Assembly: GCA_029556615.1 (NCBI GenBank)
Contig: JAKQDD010000057.1
Coordinates: 1-43,472 of the forward strand
Direction of reading: 5' to 3'
Origin: Verrucomicrobiota bacterium
Lineage (GTDB): Bacteria > Verrucomicrobiota > Verrucomicrobiia > Limisphaerales > J093
DNA length: 43,472 nucleotides
Shown: positions 1 through 6,633 of the stretch, piece after piece
Layout of the letters: every line of letters begins with the position of its first letter
Numbering within the stretch: position 1 is the stretch's first letter
The notes under the pieces: model-generated
The model's database searches: none
Told to the model about the DNA's origin: nothing
What the model saw: only the letters and a program-made list of their open reading frames with translations
Program-made: the position numbers and the translations under genes

Positions 1-2
1 CG

Positions 3-92
3 CCGAAAACGGCCTGGGGCTTCGTTGCTCCGTCGGTCGAGTATCGCCAGGGATACACTCCCTCCTCGCGCCTCGTCCCAGGCCGTTTTGGG
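3..92 (-). repeat. Structured repeat, copy A (conserved core, variable arms)
   Basis: An imperfect inverted repeat (arms 3-18 and 77-92, 15 of 16 positions pairing) encloses a core. Read on the minus strand, the core contains CGAGGCGCGA (66-75) and GGAGCAACGA (22-31). Both blocks recur in the same order in the element at 43321-43400, whose arms have a different sequence but also pair. The inner part can form a smaller hairpin around GGCGATACTCGACC. I do not recognise a named family. It could be a structured RNA or a mobile palindromic element. Confidence 0.6.
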
Positions 93-126
93 CGCAACGA
101 ATGTCCACCCATTTGAGGGACACCAC

Positions 127-220
127 ACTAGAGTCCTCGACTTGTGGAACATGGGGTCAGCAGGTCAAGTTTTGTCCGGTCCGGTTCCATGCCTCCCCTC
201 CTTCCGTCGAGGACTCTAGT
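127..220. repeat. 94-bp element with perfect 15-bp inverted ends (copy 1)
   Basis: The ends ACTAGAGTCCTCGAC (127-141) and GTCGAGGACTCTAGT (206-220) are perfect reverse complements. A second copy lies at 22841-22931 with the same ends and an interior of roughly three-quarters identity. A half-end occurs at 38391-38402. The element looks like a MITE or REP-type non-autonomous repeat. No transposase is present in the window. Confidence 0.7.
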
Positions 221-469
221 GCCGATACAGACTTCAATTGCATAGCGCGATAGGCCCTCAGCGAGGGAATCCTCTCTGACGACCCGGCGATCGTCGTCTG
301 GGAACTGAGCGACGTCAATCCTCGTAGCAAGGCGCGCCTCAGACCGATGAAGCCTGCAGTCCAAAGGATGGATAGGGGGACAGGCTCACAGTCAACCCCG
401 CGATTGCTTTCGTGTGCTGGGCCGATAGGCTTCAAGGCGGGATTGCCATGGTCTGTGCAAGATTGGAGC
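221..469. other. Non-coding stretch with short repeat and possible gene remnant
   Basis: No convincing gene is seen. A minus-strand reading frame ending near 222 has protein-like composition but no recognisable family, and it runs into the repeat at 127-220, so it may be a remnant. A 32-base motif at 366-397 starting GGATGGATAGGGGGACAGG recurs at 26689-26720 with 30 of 32 positions identical. Confidence 0.4.
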
Positions 470-488
470 GTGTGGTGTCTCACCACAC
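470..488. promoter_or_regulatory. Perfect palindrome upstream of the NosL operon
   Basis: GTGTGGTGTCTCACCACAC has perfect 8-bp arms and a 3-bp centre. It ends 22 bp before the ATG of the first gene of the permease-ATPase-NosL operon. Size and position fit a repressor or activator operator. The cognate regulator is unknown, and a short RNA hairpin in the leader is an alternative. Confidence 0.4.
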
Positions 489-510
489 CAGTTTCTTCAC
501 AGACCCCGAG

Positions 511-861
511 ATGAGCCTGATGATGAATCGTGTTCGCTGCCATGGCGTCGCGCTCCTGGTTCTGGCGCTGGGGACGGCGGCGATGCTGGCTGACGCCTCG
601 TCGAGGCGAGCGGCCCAAGGGAGGCGTGCCGCCGAGGTCGAGGCGGCAGTCCGGCTGTTGGGGACGGCGGATCTGGCGTTGTCCAGCGCCTCGAGATGGC
701 TGCGGCACCCGTCGTTGAGCGAACCGGGCGCCGCCTTTGCCGACGCGCCGGCGCTGCTGGATGCCGATCCTGCCGGCGCACTCATCGGGCCGCCCTTCGA
801 GGTTTCGGGGCCCGGCGCCGGAGGGACGGCGGGCCGAACCATGCCATGGCGATCTCGATGA
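511..861 (+). CDS. Small exported or membrane-anchored protein of NosL operon
   Basis: This protein of about 116 residues has no assigned function. The N-terminus (about residues 8-26) is a hydrophobic segment that reads as a signal peptide or signal anchor. The rest is alanine-rich with a conserved-looking stretch around LGTADLALSSASRWLRHPSLSE. I chose the ATG at 511; one at 523 is also possible, and the longer frame from 412 has a non-hydrophobic extension through the palindrome. The stop overlaps an in-frame start of the permease gene (ATGA at 858-861), so the two are translationally coupled. It is probably an accessory periplasmic component of the transporter, inferred from context only. 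Confidence 0.6.
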   Translation: MSLMMNRVRCHGVALLVLALGTAAMLADASSRRAAQGRRAAEVEAAVRLLGTADLALSSASRWLRHPSLSEPGAAFADAPALLDADPAGALIGPPFEVSGPGAGGTAGRTMPWRSR

Positions 862-2042
862 GGCGGCACCTGGCGCTTGCGCGGTTTGCCCTGGGCAGCG
901 GCGGGCGGCGGGCGGGGCGGACGTTGACGCTGACACTGGCGCTGGCGCTGGTCACGGCCGCCTTTTCGGCAGTCCTCTTTCTCACGGAAGCCCTGCGGCG
1001 CGAGTATCGGCTGGGGGTCGGCCTGTTGCCGGATCTGACCGTGCAGCGGCTGGTTGCGGGCCGGCCCGGGTTGATTGCAGAAGCCCACGCCCGGGCGATC
1101 GCGGCGATCCGCGGAGTGACGCGCGTCGAGCCCCGGGTGTGGGGTTACTACTTCGTTCCGGCGCTGGCCGGCAATTTCACAGTCGTGGGAGCGGACTTCG
1201 CCGGGCCATCGGCGGGGGTGAACCCGGGAGTGGTCCTAGGCGAGGGGCGACTGCCGGGCAGGGGAGCCACCGGGGAGGCGGTCCTGGGGGAAGCGCTCGC
1301 CGGGTTTCTGGGGCTGAGCGTGGGCGACGCCATCGAATTGCCGGTCGGGAACGGCAGCCAGCGGTTCGAGGTGGTGGGGCTCTTCCGATCGAGCGTAGCG
1401 CTGTGGAGTGCGGATGTTCTCCTGTTGAGCCTCGAGGACGCGCGGCGGTTTCTGCAAGTGCCGGAGGGCGAGGCCACCGATCTGGCGGTCCGGCTGAGCA
1501 CGCCCGACGAGGCGACCGTGGCGGCGGGCAAGATTGCGGAGCTTGTGCCCGGCGCACGAATCGTGGATCGGCAACTCCTGGATCGGACCTATGACCTGAC
1601 CTTTGACACCCGGGGGGGGCTGATGGGCGCGATGCTGCTGCCGGCCCTGGCGGCGTTTCTCGTTCTGGCCTGGGACCGTTTGACCGGCGTGGGTCCGGGC
1701 GAACGCCGGGAGATTGGCGTCCTTCGGGCCGTGGGATGGAAGACCAGCGAGATCCTCGAAGCGCGGCTTTGGGAGAACCTGCTGATTGGCGCCTACGGTG
1801 CGGGCCTGGGTCTGCTCGGAGCGTATGGGTACGTCTTCCTGCTGGGCGCCCCGGGTTTGCGGGAGGTGCTGATGGGTTGGAGCTCGCTCTATCCGGCCTT
1901 TGATCTCGCCCCGGCGGTGACGGCGGGCCAGGTGCTGGTGGTCGGGACGCTGGTGGTGGTTCCCTTCGTCACGCTCAGCCTCGTACCGGCCTGGCACGCG
2001 ACGACCCGCGATCCTCACGGCCTGCTGCGAGGCACGACATGA
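846..2042 (+). CDS. ABC transporter permease, FtsX/MacB type
   Basis: A permease of about 398 residues with the FtsX-family layout: one N-terminal transmembrane helix (about residues 20-45), a large periplasmic domain (about 46-250), and three helices in the C-terminal third. The cytoplasmic loop ERREIGVLRAVGWKTSEI is the characteristic FtsX/MacB coupling motif before the last helices. It pairs with the ATPase that follows, whose ATG overlaps this stop codon as ATGA. Such permeases usually do not move solutes through a channel but transmit mechanical force to periplasmic partners or lipoproteins. Placement beside NosL suggests copper or cuproenzyme maturation. The start could also be ATG 858, which overlaps the upstream stop. 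Confidence 0.8.
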   Translation: MAISMRRHLALARFALGSGGRRAGRTLTLTLALALVTAAFSAVLFLTEALRREYRLGVGLLPDLTVQRLVAGRPGLIAEAHARAIAAIRGVTRVEPRVWGYYFVPALAGNFTVVGADFAGPSAGVNPGVVLGEGRLPGRGATGEAVLGEALAGFLGLSVGDAIELPVGNGSQRFEVVGLFRSSVALWSADVLLLSLEDARRFLQVPEGEATDLAVRLSTPDEATVAAGKIAELVPGARIVDRQLLDRTYDLTFDTRGGLMGAMLLPALAAFLVLAWDRLTGVGPGERREIGVLRAVGWKTSEILEARLWENLLIGAYGAGLGLLGAYGYVFLLGAPGLREVLMGWSSLYPAFDLAPAVTAGQVLVVGTLVVVPFVTLSLVPAWHATTRDPHGLLRGTT

Positions 2043-2728
2043 AGGCGACCTCCGACATCGCCATCCGGGCGCTTGGCCTGACGAAGCGGTACGCGAGCGG
2101 CCGCTCCGAGAGAACGGCCCTACGGGAAGTGAACCTCGAGATCCCGGCGGGCGAATTCTGGACGGTGAACGGCCCGAGCGGCTCGGGCAAGACGACGCTG
2201 CTGGGGCTGCTGGCGGGAATGATCGCGCCCACGGCGGGCGAGGTGCACCTTGGCGGCCGGTGCATCAGTCATCTGCGGGATTCGCATCGCGCGCTGGTGC
2301 GGCGTCATGCGGTGGGCATGGTGTTCCAGGAATTCGCCATGATCCCGGGAATGACCCTCGAGGAGAACCTCCATCTCCCGCGGGTCCCCGAGGGGGGACC
2401 GCGTCGCGCGGACCGCGATCGGGCGCGGGCGCTGCTCGATCGGTTCGGGCTGACCGCGCTCGCCGGCACCCGGGTTGAACGCCTGTCGGCCGGGGAGCTC
2501 CAGCGCGGGGCGATCCTGCGCGCGCTCCTGGGTGACGCTCCGATTCTGCTCCTGGACGAACCGACGGCCTCGCTGGACGCGGAGAATGTGGCGCGGCTCC
2601 TTGACCTGTTGGTCGGATTGCGGAACGAAGGGCGGACCCTGTTGGCGACAACACATGACCCCCGGGTGGTCAACGACCCGCGTTGGGACGGGGTGCTGCG
2701 GCTCGCCGACGGGGCGCTGGTTTCGTGA
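2039..2728 (+). CDS. ABC transporter ATP-binding protein, LolD/MacB type
   Basis: A 229-residue nucleotide-binding subunit. Walker A is GPSGSGKTT (about residues 45-53), the Q-loop region is VGMVFQEFAMIPGMT, the signature is LSAGELQRG (LSAGE in place of LSGGQ), and Walker B is ILLLDEPTASLD. The sequence resembles the LolD/MacB class that partners FtsX-type permeases, and the ATGA overlap with the upstream permease gene supports a 1:1 complex. The protein is complete and of normal length. The transported substrate or partner cannot be read from this subunit. Confidence 0.88.
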   Translation: MKATSDIAIRALGLTKRYASGRSERTALREVNLEIPAGEFWTVNGPSGSGKTTLLGLLAGMIAPTAGEVHLGGRCISHLRDSHRALVRRHAVGMVFQEFAMIPGMTLEENLHLPRVPEGGPRRADRDRARALLDRFGLTALAGTRVERLSAGELQRGAILRALLGDAPILLLDEPTASLDAENVARLLDLLVGLRNEGRTLLATTHDPRVVNDPRWDGVLRLADGALVS

Positions 2729-2737
2729 GAAACGGCG

Positions 2738-3772
2738 ATGGTCACGAACTTCCTGAATCTCTGGATCCTGGCGCGGTTGATCCAGGCGGGGGCGGCGGCG
2801 CTGCTTTGCGCTCTGGGCGCGGCGGCCGGGTGCCGAATCGTCCGGCGCTGGCGTTCGGGCCAATCGTGCGAGGCGCAGCTCGCGCTCGAGCGCCAGGCGG
2901 AGCTGGTGGCCTCGGTGATGCAGGGGGTGTTGCTGCTCGAGGTGTTGGGCCTGGCGCTGTCGATTCTGGTGACCGACCATTTGGTGGGTGGGATTCGAGG
3001 GGCGATGTGCGCTTTCGGGGTGCTGGCCGCCACGCGGACGGGCCACCTGGGCCTGCTCGTGAGCGCGGTCACGGCGGTGGCCTGTGCGCTGTGGATGATC
3101 TTTCACGCTTTTGACCTGACGCTGGACGCGCCGGTCTTGACCCGGCGGAAGTTCTTCGCCCTGCTGGCGGTGGCTCCGCTCACGCTCCTGGACTTCGCAC
3201 TGGCACTGCAATTCGTGCTCGATCTGGATTTCCAGGTGATTGCCTCATGCTGTTCGACATGGGTGGACGGCGCCGCGATCAACACGCGAGCCGCACGGCT
3301 GGTGTTGTCGCCCACGCCGGCCGGTGTTCTGGCGCTCACGGTGACGGGGCTGGCGCTGCTGGCAGGGGCGGTTCAGTGGCGTCGGCCACGTCGGGCCATG
3401 GCGTTTGCGGCGGCCGCTGTGTCCGGGCTGGCCCCGGTGGCCGTCCTGCCGGCGATCCTGGGTGTCGTAGCGCCCTACGCGCTGGCGACGCCGGGACACC
3501 TCTGTCCGTTCTGTCTGTTCCATGCCCAGGGGGGATACGTGGGCTGGCCGCTGTTCGGGGCGATGTTCGTGGGCAGCGTCGCCGGCCTGGGATCCGGCCT
3601 CGTCGAATGGAACCGGCGCGGCGCCGGTGCGGACGGGCCCGCGGACGCGATGGAACGTACGCTGGGCCAGTGGTCGGCGCTGGCGTGGGCGCTGGCGGCA
3701 CTAGCCGGCCTGTTTCCCGTGGTCCGGTACTTGCTGCGTTCCGGAGGCATCGCCGTCTTTGGAGAAGTCTGA
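2738..3772 (+). CDS. Polytopic membrane protein of NosL operon, function unknown
   Basis: A 344-residue protein with about eight or nine predicted transmembrane helices spread over its length. Two cysteine motifs stand out: ASCCSTW in the middle, in a likely extracytoplasmic loop, and HLCPFCLFH near residue 265, at a helix boundary. The CxxC plus His arrangement recalls thiol-redox or copper-handling membrane proteins, but I cannot place it in a family. It starts 9 bp after the ATPase gene and ends 3 bp before nosL-like, so it belongs to the same transcript. A role in redox or copper delivery with NosL is an inference from context. Confidence 0.65.
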   Translation: MVTNFLNLWILARLIQAGAAALLCALGAAAGCRIVRRWRSGQSCEAQLALERQAELVASVMQGVLLLEVLGLALSILVTDHLVGGIRGAMCAFGVLAATRTGHLGLLVSAVTAVACALWMIFHAFDLTLDAPVLTRRKFFALLAVAPLTLLDFALALQFVLDLDFQVIASCCSTWVDGAAINTRAARLVLSPTPAGVLALTVTGLALLAGAVQWRRPRRAMAFAAAAVSGLAPVAVLPAILGVVAPYALATPGHLCPFCLFHAQGGYVGWPLFGAMFVGSVAGLGSGLVEWNRRGAGADGPADAMERTLGQWSALAWALAALAGLFPVVRYLLRSGGIAVFGEV

Positions 3773-3775
3773 GCT

Positions 3776-4243
3776 ATGAACCCGAGGATGTCCTGGTTGG
3801 CCGTTGCCTGGTTGGGAGCGGTCATACTGATGGCCGGTTGCGACGTGAAAGGCGAGCGGTGTCGCAAGTGCGGCATGCGGGTCGAGGACCACCCGCGCTG
3901 GATCGCCGGCTTGACCACCGATTCCGGTGCAACCGAGCGCTTCTGCAGTCCCCGCTGTCTTTTCGCCCATTGGCGGAGCGAACGGGGCGCCGGCGCCCGG
4001 CACGCTTGGGTGACAGAGTACTACACGCAGAAGCCGACCCCGGTGAACGAGGTCCTTTTCGTGGCGGGCTCGGACGTCATCGGGCCGATGGGAACGGCGT
4101 TGGTGCCGATCGCAGGCCGGGCCGCCGCCGAGCAGTTTCTCGGAGACCACCACGGGACGCGGCTGGTGAGCGCGGACGAAATCACCGTCGAGTTCCTCCG
4201 CGGGTTGGCGGCCAAGCCGGCCAGGCCGACGACCGAGGACTGA
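3776..4243 (+). CDS. NosL-family copper-binding lipoprotein
   Basis: A 155-residue predicted lipoprotein with a hydrophobic N-terminus ending in the lipobox LMAGC (Cys near residue 22). The mature part carries the NosL signature CRKCGM (about residues 31-36) and the later MGTALVPI segment. NosL binds Cu(I) through conserved Cys and Met residues and supplies copper to nitrous oxide reductase. Related proteins occur outside nos operons. No nosZ, nosD, nosF or nosY is seen in the window, so this copy probably serves another copper target. It is the last gene of the operon starting at 511. Confidence 0.85.
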   Translation: MNPRMSWLAVAWLGAVILMAGCDVKGERCRKCGMRVEDHPRWIAGLTTDSGATERFCSPRCLFAHWRSERGAGARHAWVTEYYTQKPTPVNEVLFVAGSDVIGPMGTALVPIAGRAAAEQFLGDHHGTRLVSADEITVEFLRGLAAKPARPTTED

Positions 4244-4595
4244 GGATCGGTGCGTCGGTGCGCCGGTGCGCCCTTGCGTTGACTGCCCCCGCCCGGAAGG
4301 AAACGCAAAGGCTCGAAGGCGCCAAGGCGCCAAGGGAATTCGCTTTGCGTTAGCCTCTTTGCGTTGATGCCCCCTCGGCCGGTTGCGGGGCTCTTTGCGT
4401 TGCCCCCTTGCACCCGCCGCGGTCATTGCCTGCGGCTACAAACGCAGCCCGGGGCTGCAGATTGCAGTCCTCGCGGAGCCGGCTCTCCCGCTTCCCCAAT
4501 CGGTGATCCGGCCCGAATCTGTGCGGAACTTCCCCTCGCCGATTCAGGACGGAGCGCAGATCCCGGTCCGCGATGGCGATTGACAGGCCGTCCGG
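4244..4595. repeat. Intergenic region with CTTTGCGTT repeats and hairpin
   Basis: No gene is seen. AACGCAAAG (4302-4310) pairs perfectly with CTTTGCGTT (4343-4351) around a centre containing the palindrome GGCGCCAAGGCGCC. CTTTGCGTT recurs at 4357-4365 and 4393-4401. It sits directly after the NosL operon and could act as a transcription terminator or barrier. No U-tract follows. It resembles the short dispersed repeats common in environmental bacterial genomes. Confidence 0.5.
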
Positions 4596-4614
4596 TAGTG
4601 GACAAGATCCACTA
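4596..4614. promoter_or_regulatory. Palindromic operator candidate for the PadR-type regulator
   Basis: TAGTGGACAAGATCCACTA has perfect 7-bp arms and a 5-bp centre. It ends 33 bp before the chosen ATG of the PadR-type gene. PadR proteins commonly repress their own promoters through inverted repeats of this size, so autoregulation is likely. I did not notice a second copy in front of the porin gene at 5169. Confidence 0.45.
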
Positions 4615-4647
4615 TCAGACAGCGGTTATCTCGCGACGGGAGCCATC

Positions 4648-5022
4648 ATGGGCAGAACGCGGCGGCTTGATCTTGAGCAGTGCCCCTGCAGCGGCAGGAA
4701 TCTGGACCGGCTGTTGCATGCCGCGATCCTGACCTTGCTCGCCGGGGAATCCCTGCACGGCTATGAGCTGATCCACCGTCTGGCCGGGCTGCGGATGTTC
4801 CGGGGCCGGAAACCGGATCCTGCCGGGGTCTACCGGCTGCTGCGGCAGATGGAAGTGGCGGGGCTGATTCGAGGGACGGTGGAACGTTCCACGGCGGGCC
4901 CGGCGCGGCGCTCGCACGGGCTTACCGCCCAGGGCCGGCGCTGTCTCGAACGCTGGCAGGTGACCCTTAGGGGCCTGCGCGAAGCGATCAATGAATTGTT
5001 GGTGCAAGAATCAAACCCCTGA
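4648..5022 (+). CDS. PadR-family transcriptional regulator
   Basis: A 124-residue protein with a PadR-type winged helix: DRLLHAAILTLLAGESLHGYELIHRL forms the first helices, and VYRLLRQMEVAGLIRG the recognition helix and wing start. A CPCSG motif before the domain (about residues 12-16) adds two cysteines that could bind metal or sense redox; this is not part of the canonical PadR core. I chose ATG 4648 because GGGAG lies just upstream. The longer frame from 4573 would be read through the palindromic operator candidate. It precedes the porin and ABC-importer genes on the same strand and probably controls them. Confidence 0.8.
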   Translation: MGRTRRLDLEQCPCSGRNLDRLLHAAILTLLAGESLHGYELIHRLAGLRMFRGRKPDPAGVYRLLRQMEVAGLIRGTVERSTAGPARRSHGLTAQGRRCLERWQVTLRGLREAINELLVQESNP

Positions 5023-5053
5023 CCCTGCTGATGCGTGCATGAGCAAACGGACA

Positions 5054-5131
5054 CCCCTCACCCCGCCCCCTCTCCAACCCTCGGAAGCGAAGCCACGCGG
5101 CAGGGTTGGGGAGAGGGAGACAGGGAGAGGG
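5054..5131. repeat. Palindromic CTCACCC/GGGTGAGG-type intergenic repeat, copy 1
   Basis: CCCCTCACCCCGCCCCCTC is followed after a spacer by GGTTGGGGAGAGGGAGAC, giving a GC-rich hairpin with CCCTCTCC / GGAGAGGG pairing. Related copies lie at 7853-7913 and 24103-24160. It fills most of the gap between the regulator and the porin gene. This class of palindrome is widespread in bacterial genomes. Confidence 0.6.
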
Positions 5132-5168
5132 ATGCCAGCTTGCCTTCGGTTCGTACAATAGCATCCCT

Positions 5169-6614
5169 ATGAAGCTCGGTTACCTTGGCTTATGTACCCT
5201 CGCGAGCGTTCTATCGCTGGGAGGCGAGAGTGTTTCTCCCGGTGCGGCCGGTGCGGCCGGTGCGGCAGCCCCATCCGACCCGCCGAAAGCCACCGTCGCT
5301 GCCGCCAAGGCAGCCCGCGCGCAGCCGCCGGCGGAGCGGTGGGAGGCGCCGTTCAAGAACATCCCGCTCGGGCCCGGGAAACTGGACGTGGGCTTCGATC
5401 TGCGGCTGCGTTATGAGCTCTCGGACAACTTCGATGTCCGCCGCTACGGCACCGAGGCCACGGACAACCTGCTGCTCCTGCGCACGCGGCTCAGCCTGGA
5501 CTACAAGCTGCCGGAGCATGCCCATGTCTTCGTGGAATTCCAGGATGCCCGTTACGAGCTAAGCGACCTCGAGCGGGGCCTGTGGCCGGTCAACTGTCCC
5601 TTCTACGACGAGCTGGAATTGCGCCAGGCGTACGCCGAATGGCTGAACATCGGCGGTTCCCCGCTGGGTTTCAAAGCGGGCCGGCAGGTGATCACGTATG
5701 CGGACAAGCGGGTGTTTGGGCCGGGCGAATGGGGCAATGTCGGGCGCTACTGGTGGGATGCCGCCAAGGTATGCCTGAGCACTGAGGTTGCGCAGGTGGA
5801 CCTGCTCTACGGCCAGCGGGTAATCAGCGAGCCCACGACCTTCAACAACGAGCATTTTCCGTATCAGATGCTGGGCGCCTACGCGCAGTTCAAGGAGGTC
5901 GCCTGCGGCACGTTCGCCCTGAAACCCGATCTGTTCTACATCGTGCAATACGACGACCACGGCAACATCGCCGGCGAGAGCGGCGTGGGCGATCAAGAGA
6001 CCCACTCGGTGGGGTTCTACTTCAAGGGCCGGCAGGGGAAGCACTGGGACTTCGCCGGCACGCTGGCGGGCCAGATGGGCAAGTACGGCCGCGATGACAT
6101 CGAGGCCTTCGGCGCGAACGCCCTTGTGGGCTACACCCTGGACACGGCGTGGACGCCCCGGATCAGCTTCGAGTTCAGCTATGCGAGCGGCGATGACAAT
6201 CCCGGCGACGGTGTCCACGGGACGTTCGACGGGATCTTCGGGGCGGTGGACTTGTACTACTACGGTTCCATGAACGTGGTGTCGTGGATGAACCTCGAGG
6301 ATTACCAGCTCACGTTCAGCGTCAAGCCGGCCAAGACCCTGACGCTGCGGCTCGATCATCATGTCTACCGCCTCGCGGAATCGCGCGACGCCTGGTACTG
6401 GAGCTCGGGAAGGCCGGCGCGACGCGACGCCACCGGCCGGGCCGGCAGCGACCTGGGCCAGGAGATCAACCTGGCAGCCCAATGGAAGCTGGGCCGGAAC
6501 TTCGAGCTGTTCGGCGGCTACGGCCATTTGTTCGCGGGCGAGTACGTCTCGAGCACCCCCGGGAGCCATCGCGATGCGGACTGGTTCTTTCTGCAGAGCA
6601 CTTTCAAGTTCTGA
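5169..6614 (+). CDS. Outer-membrane porin, alginate-export (AlgE-like) family
   Basis: A 481-residue predicted outer-membrane beta-barrel. After a short signal-like N-terminus and an Ala/Pro-rich linker (about residues 1-65), alternating amphipathic strands run to the terminal FFLQSTFKF, whose final aromatic residue is typical of BAM-inserted barrels. Motifs such as DVGFDLRLRYE, LLLRTRLSLDYKL and FKAGRQVITYADKRVFGPGEWGN match the alginate-export family (AlgE-like monomeric porins). The family name does not prove alginate as substrate. The ABC importer genes follow after 19 bp, so the barrel probably admits the same ligand to the periplasm. A TACAAT hexamer 10 bp before the ATG could be a -10 element. 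Confidence 0.8.
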   Translation: MKLGYLGLCTLASVLSLGGESVSPGAAGAAGAAAPSDPPKATVAAAKAARAQPPAERWEAPFKNIPLGPGKLDVGFDLRLRYELSDNFDVRRYGTEATDNLLLLRTRLSLDYKLPEHAHVFVEFQDARYELSDLERGLWPVNCPFYDELELRQAYAEWLNIGGSPLGFKAGRQVITYADKRVFGPGEWGNVGRYWWDAAKVCLSTEVAQVDLLYGQRVISEPTTFNNEHFPYQMLGAYAQFKEVACGTFALKPDLFYIVQYDDHGNIAGESGVGDQETHSVGFYFKGRQGKHWDFAGTLAGQMGKYGRDDIEAFGANALVGYTLDTAWTPRISFEFSYASGDDNPGDGVHGTFDGIFGAVDLYYYGSMNVVSWMNLEDYQLTFSVKPAKTLTLRLDHHVYRLAESRDAWYWSSGRPARRDATGRAGSDLGQEINLAAQWKLGRNFELFGGYGHLFAGEYVSSTPGSHRDADWFFLQSTFKF

Positions 6615-6633
6615 TCGTCCACGGCAACTTCCC

